Source of the DNA: Rubrivirga sp. SAORIC476
Lineage (GTDB): Bacteria > Bacteroidota > Rhodothermia > Rhodothermales > Rubricoccaceae
Direction of reading: 5' to 3'
NCBI RefSeq assembly: GCF_002283555.1
Contig: NZ_MVOI01000003.1
Coordinates: 1,104,798 to 1,168,797, forward strand
Length of the DNA: 64,000 nt
Part shown: one piece after another, positions 1 to 9,400 of the stretch
How the letters are laid out: each line of letters opens with the position of its first letter
Position numbering within the stretch: the first letter of the stretch is position 1
Program-made: the position numbers and the translations under genes
Notes under the pieces: generated by a model
What the model was told of the DNA's origin: nothing
Seen by the model: the letters and a program-made list of their open reading frames with translations, nothing else
The model's database searches: none

Positions 1-534
1 GATCTCGACCATGTCGGACCCGCCGACGCGGTTCGCCTGGATGGCGCCCTGGAGCGTGCTCACGTTCACCGGCGACTCGTCGATGTAGAGCGCCGCGTAG
101 ATCGGGCTCCCGACATCGTCGGCCTCGGCGCTGAGGCGGGCGAGGCGGGCGGCGCTGGCCCCCTCGGTCGCGGACACGGCCCGGACGACGGCGCCAGGCA
201 CCGTCGGGATCTCGACCTCCTCGGCCAGCCGCAGTCGGCCGTCGGCGCGGCGGGCGATCAGTTGGAGGGCGACGCGCTCGACCGTCTCGCGGCTCTTGAT
301 GAGCTGGATCAGGTTGTCGAACGCCGTCTGCGTGGTCAGGTAGTCGACCCGGCTGCCGCTCTCGGAGTCGATGGAGTAGCCGGACACGAAGCCCGTGTAG
401 AGGGTTGTCGAGGCGGCGTACTCGCGGGGCAGGTCGCGCGTGGCGAGGAAGACGACGGCGGCCATGCCGAGGGGCACGGCGGTCAGCAGCAGCCAGTGGC
501 GGCCGAGCAGCCGCAGGACGTGGAGCAGGCTCAT
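1..534 (-). CDS. Wzz/GumC-type polysaccharide chain-length protein, partial
   Basis: This is the N-terminal 178 residues of a protein that runs off the left edge of the window. It starts MSLLHVLRLLGRHW, followed by a hydrophobic segment at about residues 13-32, then a periplasmic region with the look of Wzz/GumC-type chain-length or export proteins (for example TLYTGFVSGYSIDSESGSR and a region predicted to coil). Family members sit in the inner membrane and set the length of, or help export, exopolysaccharide. The start codon overlaps the stop of the upstream tolC-like gene in an ATGA junction, so the two are probably translated together. The nearby ugd and sugar transferase support an exopolysaccharide role. 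The C-terminal half, including any tyrosine-kinase domain, is not visible. Confidence 0.72.
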   Translation of the reverse strand, partial: MSLLHVLRLLGRHWLLLTAVPLGMAAVVFLATRDLPREYAASTTLYTGFVSGYSIDSESGSRVDYLTTQTAFDNLIQLIKSRETVERVALQLIARRADGRLRLAEEVEIPTVPGAVVRAVSATEGASAARLARLSAEADDVGSPIYAALYIDESPVNVSTLQGAIQANRVGGSDMVEI

Positions 535-1259
535 CGACCCGGGGCGCTGGCGACGGCCGCCGGGGCGGCGGTCGGGGCGGCGGCCTGCGCGGTCAGCGCC
601 GACAGCGTGCCGCCGCACAGGCGGTCGAGTTGTCCGTAGGCCGTCAGGTAGTCGGTGCGCGCCGTCTCGAAGGCGGCCTGCGCCTCGGCGGCGATCTGGT
701 CGACGCGCGCCAGCTCGCCCACGGCGACGTCGCCCTGCACGAACTCGGCCTCGGCCATCGCCCGGTGCGTCCGCGCGGACTCCATGCCGCCGGAGCGGAC
801 GCCCACGAGGCGGTACGCGAGTTCGGTCCGCCGGTAGAGCGCGATCACGACCAGGTCCAGCTCTTCGTCGGCCTCGGCCTGGCGAGCGCGCGACTGCGCC
901 AGCTCGGCCTCGGCCTGCCGCGCCTCGTGGCGCCGCCCGAGCACGTCGTACAGCGACAGCCGCACGCTCACGCCCACGGTCGCGCCGACCGACAGCTGGT
1001 CCACCAGGTCGTTGCCATACGTCCCGGCCGTCGCCCCGACGTTGACGCCCAGGTTGTCGGTCCAGGCGCTGCGCGTCCGGTCCAGCTGGGCCTCGTTCTT
1101 GGCGACTGTCGCCGCCGCGTAGCGGACGGACGGGGACTGACGGTGGACCGCAGCGAGGACGGTGTCCAGCGTGGGGAGGGCCGGCAGGCCGTCGTCGGCC
1201 TGGGCGTGAGGGGCGGCCGCAGGGAGCGCGAGCGCGAGCAGGAGAAGGAAGCGATGCAT
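531..1259 (-). CDS. Short TolC-family outer membrane protein
   Basis: The protein has 242 residues and starts with a clear signal peptide (MHRFLLLLALALPAAAPHAQA). An upstream in-frame ATG at 1370 would place 37 basic residues before the signal peptide, so the start at 1259 is preferred. The mature part is helical and rich in Ala, Glu and Arg, with the TolC-like pattern of long helices around a beta segment (residues about 75-110). TolC channels span the outer membrane and periplasm. Here the length is about half that of a usual TolC (about 450 residues), so only one of the two internal repeats may be present. It overlaps the chain-length gene by four bases, which suggests a role as outer membrane partner in polysaccharide export. 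That role is inferred from context. Confidence 0.75.
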   Translation of the reverse strand: MHRFLLLLALALPAAAPHAQADDGLPALPTLDTVLAAVHRQSPSVRYAAATVAKNEAQLDRTRSAWTDNLGVNVGATAGTYGNDLVDQLSVGATVGVSVRLSLYDVLGRRHEARQAEAELAQSRARQAEADEELDLVVIALYRRTELAYRLVGVRSGGMESARTHRAMAEAEFVQGDVAVGELARVDQIAAEAQAAFETARTDYLTAYGQLDRLCGGTLSALTAQAAAPTAAPAAVASAPGR

Positions 1260-1320
1260 CAGGGTGTGGTTGGCTGACCGATCGCAACGTCCCCCGTCCT
1301 CTCTCTTTCTCCGGCCGCGT

Positions 1321-1353
1321 TTCGACGAACGCCCCGCCCGCTTCGACGAACGC
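1321..1353. promoter_or_regulatory. Two TTCGaCGAA sites, possible operator
   Basis: TTCGACGAACGC occurs at 1321-1332 and again at 1342-1353, 21 bases apart (two helical turns). TTCGaCGAA is itself a palindrome around a central A. The pair lies about 60-95 bases upstream of the tolC-like start on the minus strand. A similar set of three sits at 5927-5980 upstream of the LruC gene. A shared regulator is an inference. Confidence 0.4.
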
Positions 1354-1400
1354 TGGGCTGTCGTCGTCACCCTGCCCGCCTCGGGGCCGTCGTGCGACTA

Positions 1401-1440
1401 CAAAAAACGGGCGGCGGCTCCGAGAGCCACCGCCCGCCCA
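1401..1440 (-). terminator. Rho-independent terminator of ugd
   Basis: Read on the minus strand, a 12-bp stem (GGGCGGTGGCTC with GAGCCGCCGCCC, one mismatch) with a short loop is followed by CG and TTTTTT. It lies about 65 bases past the ugd stop and separates ugd transcripts from the downstream tolC-like gene. Confidence 0.85.
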
Positions 1441-1503
1441 TCCGCGCCCCGGCCCGACGTGTGGTGCCGTCGGTCCGTCCGTGACGGGCGCGGTCTCGGT
1501 CGG

Positions 1504-2955
1504 TCAGCCAACCTCCCGAGAAGGGATCGTGCGCGCCGTCCGCGAGCTCGCCAGGGCCGGGCGGTCGGCGAAGGGCGCGGCGTGCTCCACCGGGGCCGAC
1601 GGCGTCGGGCGGCCGATGGAGCGGTATGTGAAACCGGACGCGACCATCTGCGCCGGCTCGAACACGTTGCGGCCGTCGAACACGACGGGCTGGACCATCG
1701 ACCGGCGGACGCGCTCCATGTCGGGGCGCCGGAACTCGGGCCACTCGGTCGCGACCACCAGCGCGTCGGCGTCCTGGGCGGCCTCGTAGACCGTCGCGGC
1801 GTAGGTCAGCGAGCCCGGGCCGACCAGCGGCTCGCGGGCGAACGCGGCCTGCGTGGTCTCGACGGCCTCCGGGTCGAAAGCCACCACCTCGGCGCCGAGG
1901 CGGACGAACTCGCGGATCAGCACGTGGGCCGGCGCCTCGCGGACGTCGTCGGTGTGCGGCTTGAAGGCCAGGCCCCAGAGCGCGATGCGGCGGCCGTCGA
2001 GGCGGCCCGCGCCGTCCGCCAGCGCCTCCAGGACGTGGGGGACGAGGACGTGCTTCTGGGCGTCGTTGACGCGGAGGACCGCGTCCAGGATCTGGAAGTC
2101 GTAGCCCTCCTCGCGCGCCGTCCGGTGGAGCGCCTGCACGTCCTTCGGGAAGCACGAGCCGCCGAAGCCGATGCCCGCATAGAGGAACTTCGGCCCGATC
2201 CGGCTATCCGTCCCGATGCCTCGGCGCACCTGGTCCACGTCCGCCCCGACGCGGTCGCACAGGTTCGCGATCTCGTTCATGAACGTGATCTTGGTCGCCA
2301 GCAGAGCGTTGGCCGCGTACTTGGTCATCTCGGCGCTCTCCTCGTCCATCACGATCACCGGGTTGCCGGAGCGGACGAACGGTGCGTAGAGCCGCCGCAT
2401 GATCTCGCCCGCCGACGCCGACGACGTGCCCACGACGACGCGCTCGGGCTTCATGAAGTCGTCCACGGCCGCGCCCTCGCGGAGGAATTCGGGGTTCGAG
2501 ACCACGTCGAAGTCGACGCCCGCCGTCAGCCCGTGGGCCTCGACGGCCTCGGCCACGCGCCGGGCGGTGCCGACCGGCACGGTGCTCTTGTCGACCAGCA
2601 CTTTGTAGCCCCAGTCGTTGTCCGCGAGCAGCCGACCGATCTGGTCGGCCACGCCGAGCACGTACTGCAGGTCAGCCGAGCCGTCCTCGGCGGGCGGCGT
2701 CGGGAGTGCCAGGAAGACCACGTCGGTCGTTTCGACGGCCCCGGCCAGTTCGGTCGTGAACGTCAAGCGGCCCTCGCGGACGCCGCGGTCGAAGAAGACC
2801 TCGAGGCCGGGCTCGTAGATCGGGATGGCGCCGTTCTGGAGCGCGGTGACCTTGTCGGCGTCGATGTCGACGCAGCGGACCGTGTGGCCCATTTCGGCGA
2901 AGCAGGTGCCGGAAACCAGGCCGACGTAGCCGGTGCCGATGACGGAGATGTTCAT
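1504..2955 (-). CDS. ugd: UDP-glucose 6-dehydrogenase
   Basis: This 483-residue cytoplasmic enzyme oxidises UDP-glucose to UDP-glucuronate in two NAD-dependent steps, supplying uronic acid for exopolysaccharide. The N-terminus carries the NAD-binding motif GTGYVGLV (residues 7-14). The central dimerisation region has the family motif GFGGSCFPKD, with the catalytic cysteine at about residue 268. The C-terminal UDP-binding domain contains GLAFKPHTDD and RNVF. Length is slightly above the usual 430-450, mostly through a tail after about residue 445. The start is the ATG at 2955, right before the Rossmann fold. It follows the sugar transferase gene by 64 bases on the same strand and ends at a strong terminator. 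A GDP-mannose dehydrogenase specificity cannot be fully excluded. Confidence 0.93.
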   Translation of the reverse strand: MNISVIGTGYVGLVSGTCFAEMGHTVRCVDIDADKVTALQNGAIPIYEPGLEVFFDRGVREGRLTFTTELAGAVETTDVVFLALPTPPAEDGSADLQYVLGVADQIGRLLADNDWGYKVLVDKSTVPVGTARRVAEAVEAHGLTAGVDFDVVSNPEFLREGAAVDDFMKPERVVVGTSSASAGEIMRRLYAPFVRSGNPVIVMDEESAEMTKYAANALLATKITFMNEIANLCDRVGADVDQVRRGIGTDSRIGPKFLYAGIGFGGSCFPKDVQALHRTAREEGYDFQILDAVLRVNDAQKHVLVPHVLEALADGAGRLDGRRIALWGLAFKPHTDDVREAPAHVLIREFVRLGAEVVAFDPEAVETTQAAFAREPLVGPGSLTYAATVYEAAQDADALVVATEWPEFRRPDMERVRRSMVQPVVFDGRNVFEPAQMVASGFTYRSIGRPTPSAPVEHAAPFADRPALASSRTARTIPSREVG

Positions 2956-3019
2956 GAGTCTGAAGGGGGTGGCCGCGAGCGGCCGGGTGGCTGAAAAGCG
3001 GAGAGGGACCGGGAGCGGC

Positions 3020-3781
3020 CTAGACGTTTTCGCTCTGGAAGAGCGCGGGGACGGTCTTGAGGATCAGGCGGAGGTCGAAGCCCAGCCCGTGGCGCTCGGC
3101 GTAGGTGTTGTCGAGCGCGATGCGCTCCTGGGGCGAGACCTCGCCCGTCCCGCGCTGGGTGACCTGCCACAGACCGGTCAGCCCGGCGGGCGCCATCCAG
3201 CGCGCGACCGCGCCGTCGGCCGTGAGTTGCTCGGCCTCGTAGAGCGGCAGCGGCCGGTTGCCCACCAGCGACATGTCGCCGCGGAGCACGTTGACCAGCT
3301 GCGGCAGCTCGTCGATGCTCGTGTTGCGCAGGAAGCGGCCGACGCGCGTGATGCGGGGGTCGTTTTGGAGCTTGAAGAAGGCGGGCCCGGCAGCCTGCTG
3401 GCGGCGGTGCGCGGCCTCGCAGACCACCGCCCCGGCGTCGCCGACGAGCAGCGGCGAGCACGTCGCCCCCTCGGCCTCGGCCCCGAGGCGGGCACAGTCG
3501 GGGCAGCCGGTCGGGGCGGACACGGGCGCGGCGTACTGGTTGAGGTGCGCCAGGTCCTTGAGCCGCTGGTCGGCGTCCGGGTACATCGTCCGGAACTTGA
3601 AGAGGCGGAAGCGGCGATAGCCCGCGCCGACGCGCCACGAGGCATAGAACACCGGCCCGCGCGACTCCAGCCGGACGGCGAGGGCCGCCAGCAGCAGCAC
3701 AGGCGAGAGGACGACGAGCGCGCCTGCGGAGGCGACGATGTCGAAGGCGCGTTTGGCGCGGCTGGGGCGAGGAGTCAGCAT
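3020..3781 (-). CDS. Initiating sugar transferase (WcaJ/WbaP type)
   Basis: The 253-residue protein belongs to the bacterial sugar transferase family, which places the first sugar phosphate on undecaprenyl phosphate at the inner membrane. One hydrophobic segment lies at about residues 12-36, followed by the family block [11 protein letters not shown] and FKFRTM (61-66). Later come [20 protein letters not shown] (143-162), MSLVGNRP (170-177) and a GLTGLWQV block near the end. An unusual insert at about residues 85-130 holds four cysteines at 93, 96, 108 and 121 (CPDC, then single Cys), which could bind a metal. The start [14 protein letters not shown] follows the family pattern. It lies 35 bases after the LruC gene and before ugd. 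Confidence 0.9.
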   Translation of the reverse strand: MLTPRPSRAKRAFDIVASAGALVVLSPVLLLAALAVRLESRGPVFYASWRVGAGYRRFRLFKFRTMYPDADQRLKDLAHLNQYAAPVSAPTGCPDCARLGAEAEGATCSPLLVGDAGAVVCEAAHRRQQAAGPAFFKLQNDPRITRVGRFLRNTSIDELPQLVNVLRGDMSLVGNRPLPLYEAEQLTADGAVARWMAPAGLTGLWQVTQRGTGEVSPQERIALDNTYAERHGLGFDLRLILKTVPALFQSENV

Positions 3782-3816
3782 CGGACGAAGGGTCTGAAAG
3801 AGAGCAGAAGCGTGGA

Positions 3817-5844
3817 CTAGCGCGCGAAGAGGTACCCGGCGTCGCGGTGGCCCGGCAGGTCGCGGTACCAGTCGTCGGCGGTGCTGCCGCCGGAGCGGGC
3901 CCAGGTCACGAACCGGAGATGCCCGGCGTCGAGCGGCGCGCGCTCCAGCGGGTAGGCGAAGGCCTCGGGCAGGTGGAGCGCCCACGGCAGCCCCTCGGCC
4001 GTCACGTAGGTGCGGGGTGTGCCGGGCTCCGTCGCGTCCGCGGAGGTGCCGAAGCGCGACGCGTCGGCCTTGGCGGTCGGGGCGCGGCCGGGCAGGTGGA
4101 CCTCGCGGCCCCGCTCGCCGTCGACCACCAGGAAGAGGTCCAGTTCGTCGAGACGGAGGGCCGAGACGGCGACCGGGCTCGACAGCGCGATGCGGACCGT
4201 CACCCGGCCGGCGTCGGTGCGCGGCGCCTCGCTCTGGGTGTTGACGAAGTAGCCGCCGGGGCGCTGCACCAGCGCGTAGGCGTCGTCGAAGAGGGGGACG
4301 ATCGCCAGCGACTGACCGCTCTCTGCGCCGCTCCCGGCCAGGGCGAACACGCCCCGCGTCAGCGACGCGCCGGTGACGGACGCGATGCCGCCCCGGGGGA
4401 TCGGGAGCGCCAGCACCAGCCCGTTCCGGTAGCCCGCGCCGATGGCCTGGACGGCGATCTCGGCGTCGATGCGCGTGGCGCGGTTCTGCGCGTCCAGCCC
4501 GACCGTCAGGTGGTAGTCGGCGACGAGGTCGTTGAAATCGTAGTCGCCGCGGCCGGGCCACAGGTCCTCGAAGGCGACCGAGCCGTCGGTCCCTTCGGCG
4601 GGCAGGTGCAAGACGGCGGCGACGGACGGGTCGTAGGGGTCGGCGTCGGAGCCGTTGAGGATGCCGTCGTTGTCGGCGTCGGCCGAGGGGTCGGAGCCCG
4701 GGTCGGTCACCGTCGGCACGTCGCCCGAGGCGATGGCCTCGACGGGGTTCGACGAGACGAAGAACACGGCGTCGTTGAAGTCCTGGTCGCAGACGAACGG
4801 GATGTCGTCCCGGCGGACGTCCTCGAAGCCGAGCAGCAGCAGTTCGCGCTCGTCGTCGCGCAGCAACACGTTGTGCTGGCGGAGCGAAGCGTCGGGCTCG
4901 GGGTTGAACGCCGGGTTCGAGTACACCACGTGCGTCCCGTCGCCGACGCCGCCGCCCGTCCACCCGTTAGCGACGAGAAACCAGCCGATGCCGGTGCCCG
5001 CCGGGAAGCGCCCGAGGCGGACCTTGTCGCCGGAGACGAGCCCGCCGCCGCTGCCCGCGAACGACACGTTCGGGAAGACGATCGTCCGGGCGTCGATCTG
5101 GGCGGCCGACTGCGGCGGCGCGCTCGCGTCGTAGGTGTAGTAGCCGAGCGCGTTGCGCCAGCCCGCGCCCTCGTGGACGAACGTGACCCACACGTCGGCC
5201 TCGTCGGTCAGCACCACGTCGGTGTCGTTGCCGTCGGCGAGGTACTGCGGGTGGGCGTCGGGGACGGGCGCGTTCTCGGGGAGGCTCGCGTTGAGCGTCG
5301 CCAGCAGGCCCGCGTCGATGGGGTCGCGCGTTGGCTCCAGGTAGTCCGGCACGCCATTGCCATCCCAGGTGCCGAGCGTTGCGAAGCCCGCCGCCATCCG
5401 CGCCGACGGCCCGGCCACGCGGCCGACCCCGACCGCCCGAGGCACGCCGCCGACCGTGCCGGCGGCGACGCCGCCCGACACCGTCAGCGCGACCGAGTCG
5501 GGCAGGCCGAGGTAGCGGGGCCGCGCCGTGAGCGCGTCGAGGTCGGCCGGGACGGCGAGCGACAGCACGAGGGTGCCGTCGGCCGGAGTGAGGCCGGTCG
5601 CCAGCCGCCGCCCGCTCGCGTCGTTGATGTCGACCGGCACGCCCGCCAGCGGACGCCCGGCGGTGTCGAGCGCCCGGACGCGGACCTCGACGGCGCGCGT
5701 GGTGGCGAAGTCGAACCCGGCCGGGACGGTCAGCCCGGCGAGGCCCTCCGCCTCGGGCGCGTCGGGGGCCGTGGCGTCACAGCCGACCAGGCCGCTGGCC
5801 GTGAGGGTGGCGAGGACGAAGAGAGCGAATCGGAGCGAGACCAT
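3817..5844 (-). CDS. LruC-domain lipoprotein (DUF4114/DUF4842)
   Basis: This 675-residue protein has a lipoprotein signal ending in the lipobox LVGC (lipid-anchored Cys22), followed by the linker DATAPDAPE. Residues about 35-120 resemble a beta-sandwich carrying a substituted amino-acid or sugar-binding loop. Residues about 200-370 match the DUF4114 pattern (ending near CDQDFNDAVFFV). Residues about 390-640 match DUF4842 (DADNDGILNGSDADP, then WPGRGDYDFNDLVADYH). This pairing defines LruC-type proteins, which are surface or outer membrane proteins of unknown function. Acidic DxDNDG stretches suggest calcium binding. It is first in a minus-strand run with the sugar transferase and ugd, which suggests a cell-surface polysaccharide link, but this is context only. 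Confidence 0.82.
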   Translation of the reverse strand: MVSLRFALFVLATLTASGLVGCDATAPDAPEAEGLAGLTVPAGFDFATTRAVEVRVRALDTAGRPLAGVPVDINDASGRRLATGLTPADGTLVLSLAVPADLDALTARPRYLGLPDSVALTVSGGVAAGTVGGVPRAVGVGRVAGPSARMAAGFATLGTWDGNGVPDYLEPTRDPIDAGLLATLNASLPENAPVPDAHPQYLADGNDTDVVLTDEADVWVTFVHEGAGWRNALGYYTYDASAPPQSAAQIDARTIVFPNVSFAGSGGGLVSGDKVRLGRFPAGTGIGWFLVANGWTGGGVGDGTHVVYSNPAFNPEPDASLRQHNVLLRDDERELLLLGFEDVRRDDIPFVCDQDFNDAVFFVSSNPVEAIASGDVPTVTDPGSDPSADADNDGILNGSDADPYDPSVAAVLHLPAEGTDGSVAFEDLWPGRGDYDFNDLVADYHLTVGLDAQNRATRIDAEIAVQAIGAGYRNGLVLALPIPRGGIASVTGASLTRGVFALAGSGAESGQSLAIVPLFDDAYALVQRPGGYFVNTQSEAPRTDAGRVTVRIALSSPVAVSALRLDELDLFLVVDGERGREVHLPGRAPTAKADASRFGTSADATEPGTPRTYVTAEGLPWALHLPEAFAYPLERAPLDAGHLRFVTWARSGGSTADDWYRDLPGHRDAGYLFAR

Positions 5845-5926
5845 GAGTCGGGAGGGCTGGGAGCGGACCGCGTCGTGCGGTCACGGCTCGCAGTCTCCGG
5901 CTCCGGCGCCCCACCTCGGGTGCCGC

Positions 5927-5980
5927 TTCGACCAACCGGCCCATGCTTCGACGAACGCCCCCCGGCGTCTCGACGAACGG
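5927..5980. promoter_or_regulatory. Three TTCGaCGAA-like sites, possible operator
   Basis: TTCGACCAACCG at 5927, TTCGACGAACGC at 5947 and CTCGACGAACGG at 5969 are spaced 20 and 22 bases apart, about two helical turns. They lie 83-136 bases upstream of the LruC gene start and just after the response regulator gene. The same motif occurs twice at 1321-1353. The response regulator next door is one possible binder only if it acts with another protein, since it has no DNA-binding domain. Confidence 0.42.
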
Positions 5981-5985
5981 CGCTC

Positions 5986-6366
5986 CTACCCCAGCCGACG
6001 GAACAGGTTGGCGATGCGCGCCATCAGTTCCTCGGGGTTGAACGGCTTCGCCACGAAGTCGTCGGCCCCGAGGCGGAGGCAGCGGATGCGGTCCGCGCTG
6101 GTGTCGCTGCCCGACAGGATGAGCAGCGGCAGCCGGGCCGTCCGCTCGTCGGCCCGGAGAGCCTCGGTGAACGCGAACCCGTCCAGGCCGGGCATCTTGA
6201 GGTCCGCCACGACGAGGTCCACGCCGCCCGCGCGGACCCGGTCCAGCGCGGCCGCCCCGTCCGCCGCCGACACGACCGCGTACTCGGCCCCGACGGCGCG
6301 GTCCAGAAACGCGAGCATGACGGGGTCGTCGTCGACGACCAGCACCGTTCGTGAGGAGTCGGGCAT
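5986..6366 (-). CDS. Single-domain response regulator
   Basis: This 126-residue protein is a lone receiver (REC) domain of the CheY type. The acidic pocket is in VVDDDP (residues about 10-15), the phosphoacceptor Asp is in VVADLKMPGLDGF, and the conserved Ser and Lys appear in LILSGSD and FVAKPFNPEE. There is no output domain, so it likely acts through protein contacts. The start ATG at 6366 gives the expected N-terminus MPDSSRTVLVVDDD; a start at 6435 would overlap the divergent kinase gene. It sits back to back with the hybrid kinase at 6434, whose C-terminal Hpt domain could be its phosphodonor. This pairing is inferred. Confidence 0.9.
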   Translation of the reverse strand: MPDSSRTVLVVDDDPVMLAFLDRAVGAEYAVVSAADGAAALDRVRAGGVDLVVADLKMPGLDGFAFTEALRADERTARLPLLILSGSDTSADRIRCLRLGADDFVAKPFNPEELMARIANLFRRLG

Positions 6367-6433
6367 GATGCGGGGGGAGGTGCCCTCTAGTTTACGCTGA
6401 GTTGGCCGATGCCATCGGTCGCTCCCTTTGCTC

Positions 6434-9400
6434 ATGCCGCTCTCCCGACGCGACCCCGCCCTGCTCTACGAGTTGTCGCTCGCCGTCGGGTCCTCGCTGG
6501 ACCCGCGGGAGGCCGCGCGGACGTTCGCGGCGGCCCTGGTGGAGCGCCTCGGGCTGGATGGCGCCGAGGTGTGGGCCGACACGTGCGCACTGGACGCCAC
6601 CGTGACGACCCACGGGCTCGACCTCCTCGTCCGCGTCGGCGAGCCGGTGCCGGTCTCCGAGGCGACGCGCGACGCGGCCCGCCACGCGCCTGCCCTGGCC
6701 GGCGCCACGGCGGTGCTGCCGCTCCCCGAGGTGGGCGTGCTCGCCTTCCATCGGGCCGACGAGCGACCGTTCATCGAGATCGAGGCCGACGCCCTCGGCC
6801 AGGTGGTCGACAAGTTCGCCGTGTCGCTGCGCGGCGCCCTCGCCCACTGCCAGCTCCAGCGCGGGACCGAGGAGCGCGACCGGGCCGAGAGCGCGAGCCG
6901 CCTCGCCGCCGAGCGGCTGGCGGCGCTGATCCGCACGTCCCCGGCGGCCGTCCTCGTCGAAACCGCCGACCGGCGCGTGACGCTCGCCAACCAGACCTTC
7001 TGCGATCTCTTCGGCATCCCTGCCCCGCCCGACGCCCTCGTGGGCATGGACTGCGCCGCCGCCGCGGACGAGTCGGCGGCGCTCTTCGCAGACCCGCCGG
7101 CCTTCCTCGCCAACGTCGACCGGCTGCTCGACGCCCGGGAGCGCGTCACCAGCGAGGTGCTGGAAATGGCCGACGGCCGGATGCTGGAGCGCGACTACGT
7201 CCCCATTCTGCTGGACGGGACCTACGCGGGGCACCTCTGGGAGTACCGCGACGTGACCGACCGCCTCCGCGGCGCACGCGAGATCGACCGCCTCCGCCAG
7301 TTCTACGAGTCCGTCCTGGAGTCCATCCCGGCCCAGCTGGCCGTGTTCGACCCGGACGGGCGCTACCTCTTCGTCACGCCGAGCGCGATCGGCGACCCGG
7401 AGCGGCGCGCGGCGGTGATCGGGCGGACCGACGAGGAGTATGCGGTCATGCGCGGCCTCCCGCCCGAGATCCCGGTGAAGCGCATGCAGACGATCCGCGA
7501 CGTGGCGGCCTCGCAGGAGCCCATCCAGTTCGAGGAGTCGTTCCGGACGCGCGAGGGCGCGATGCGCCACTTCGTCCGCTTCGTGAGCCCGGTCGTGGAC
7601 GAGGCCGGGACGACGACCCAGGTGCTCGGCTACGGGCTCGACATCACCGACCGGAAGGCGGCCGAGGAGGCGCTCGCAGCCAGCGAAGCCCTCAAGCGCG
7701 GCGTTTTCGAGTCGGCCCTGGACGCGGTCATCACCATCGACACGGCGGGGCGCATTCTCGAGTTCAACCCCGCCGCCGAGCGCACCTTCGGGCACCGCGC
7801 CGCCGACGTGATCGGCCACGTGATGGCGGACCTCATCGTGCCTCCGGCGCTGCGCGACGCGCACCGCGCGGGCATGGAGCGCTACCTCGCCACCGGCCAC
7901 GGCCCCGTCCTGGGCACGCGCATCGAGGTCCCTGCCCTCCGCGCCGACGGCTCCGAGTTCCCCTGCGAACTGGCCATCAACCCGGTCCGCCTCGACGACA
8001 ACCGCGAGGTGTTCACGGCCACGCTCCGCGACATCACCGAGCAGAAGGCGGCGCAGGACGCGCTCGCCGAGAGCGAGGGCCGCTACAAGCAGATCGTCGA
8101 GCACAGCCAGGACCTGATCTACCGGGCCGACCTCTCCGGACGGTTCACGTTCGCCAACGCCGTCGCCGCCCACCGCACGGGCCACCCCGAGGCGGACCTG
8201 ATCGGGATGCCGTTCTGGGACCTCGTCGCCGAGGACCAGCGCGCCGACGTGGTCGCGTTCTACGCCCGCCAGATCGCCGACCTGGAGCCCAACACGTACC
8301 TCGAACTGCCCATCGTGACGGCAGACGGCGAGACGGTGTGGATCGGGCAGAACGTGCAGTTGCTGATGGAGGACGGCGAGCCGGTGGGCGTGCAGGCGGT
8401 CGCCCGCGACGTGACCGAGCGCCGCCGCGTGATGGACGAGTTGGTGGCCGCCCGCGAGACGGCCGAGCGCGCCAGCCGCGCCCGCGAGGAGTTCCTCGCC
8501 AACATGAGCCACGAGATGCGGACGCCGCTCAACGCGGTCCTCGGCATGGGCGAGCTGCTCCGCGAGACGGCGCTCGACGGCGAGCAGCGCCACTTCCTCG
8601 ACGCCCTCTCGTTCTCGGCCGACCAGTTGCTGGCGCTCATCAACGACCTGCTGGACGTGGCCAAGATCGAGTCCGGCCAGATCCAGTTCGAGCGCGTCCC
8701 CTTCCGCCTCGACGAGGTGGTCGAGGGTGTGGCCGAGGCGCTCCGGTTCCGGGCAGCCGACAAGGGGCTCGCGCTGGCGCTCGACCTCGCCCCGGCGGTC
8801 CCGACCCGCCTCGTCGGCGACCCGGTGCGGCTCAACCAGATCCTCCTCAACCTGCTCTCGAACGCCGTCAAGTTCACCGAGCGCGGGCGCGTCCGCCTCT
8901 GCGTCGAGGTGGACGCGGTGCGCGACACGGAGGTCGCCCTGCGGTTCACCGTCGAGGACACCGGCGTCGGCATCCCGGAGGCCAAGCTGGCGGACGTCTT
9001 CGAGCGCTTCACGCAGGCCCGCAGCGACACCACGCGCCGGTTCGGCGGCACCGGCCTCGGGCTGGCCATCGTCAGGGAGCTGACCGAGCGGCAGGGCGGC
9101 ACGGTGACCGTCACGAGCACCGAGGGCCGGGGCAGCACGTTCGTGGTCTGCCTCGCGTTCGCCCTCGCCGAGTCGGCCCCGGAGGCGCTGCCGGACGCCG
9201 CCGAGGCGGACCTGACGGGCGCGCGGCTGCTGATCGTCGAGGACAACCCGCTCAACCAGTTCGTCGCCCGCCGGATGCTGGAAAGCTGGGGCGCCGCCGT
9301 CGAGGTGGCCGAGAACGGCCGCGAGGGCGTCGAGGCGGTCGAGGCCGCGCACGCCCAGGGGGCGCCGTTCGACCTCGTCCTGATGGACATCCAGATGCCC

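Noticed and set aside
3470-3495. Insertion of the CCTCGG palindrome in the sugar transferase
   Set aside because: Codon bias for Leu-Gly-Ala-Glu-Ala alone can generate the palindrome; not separable from chance here.
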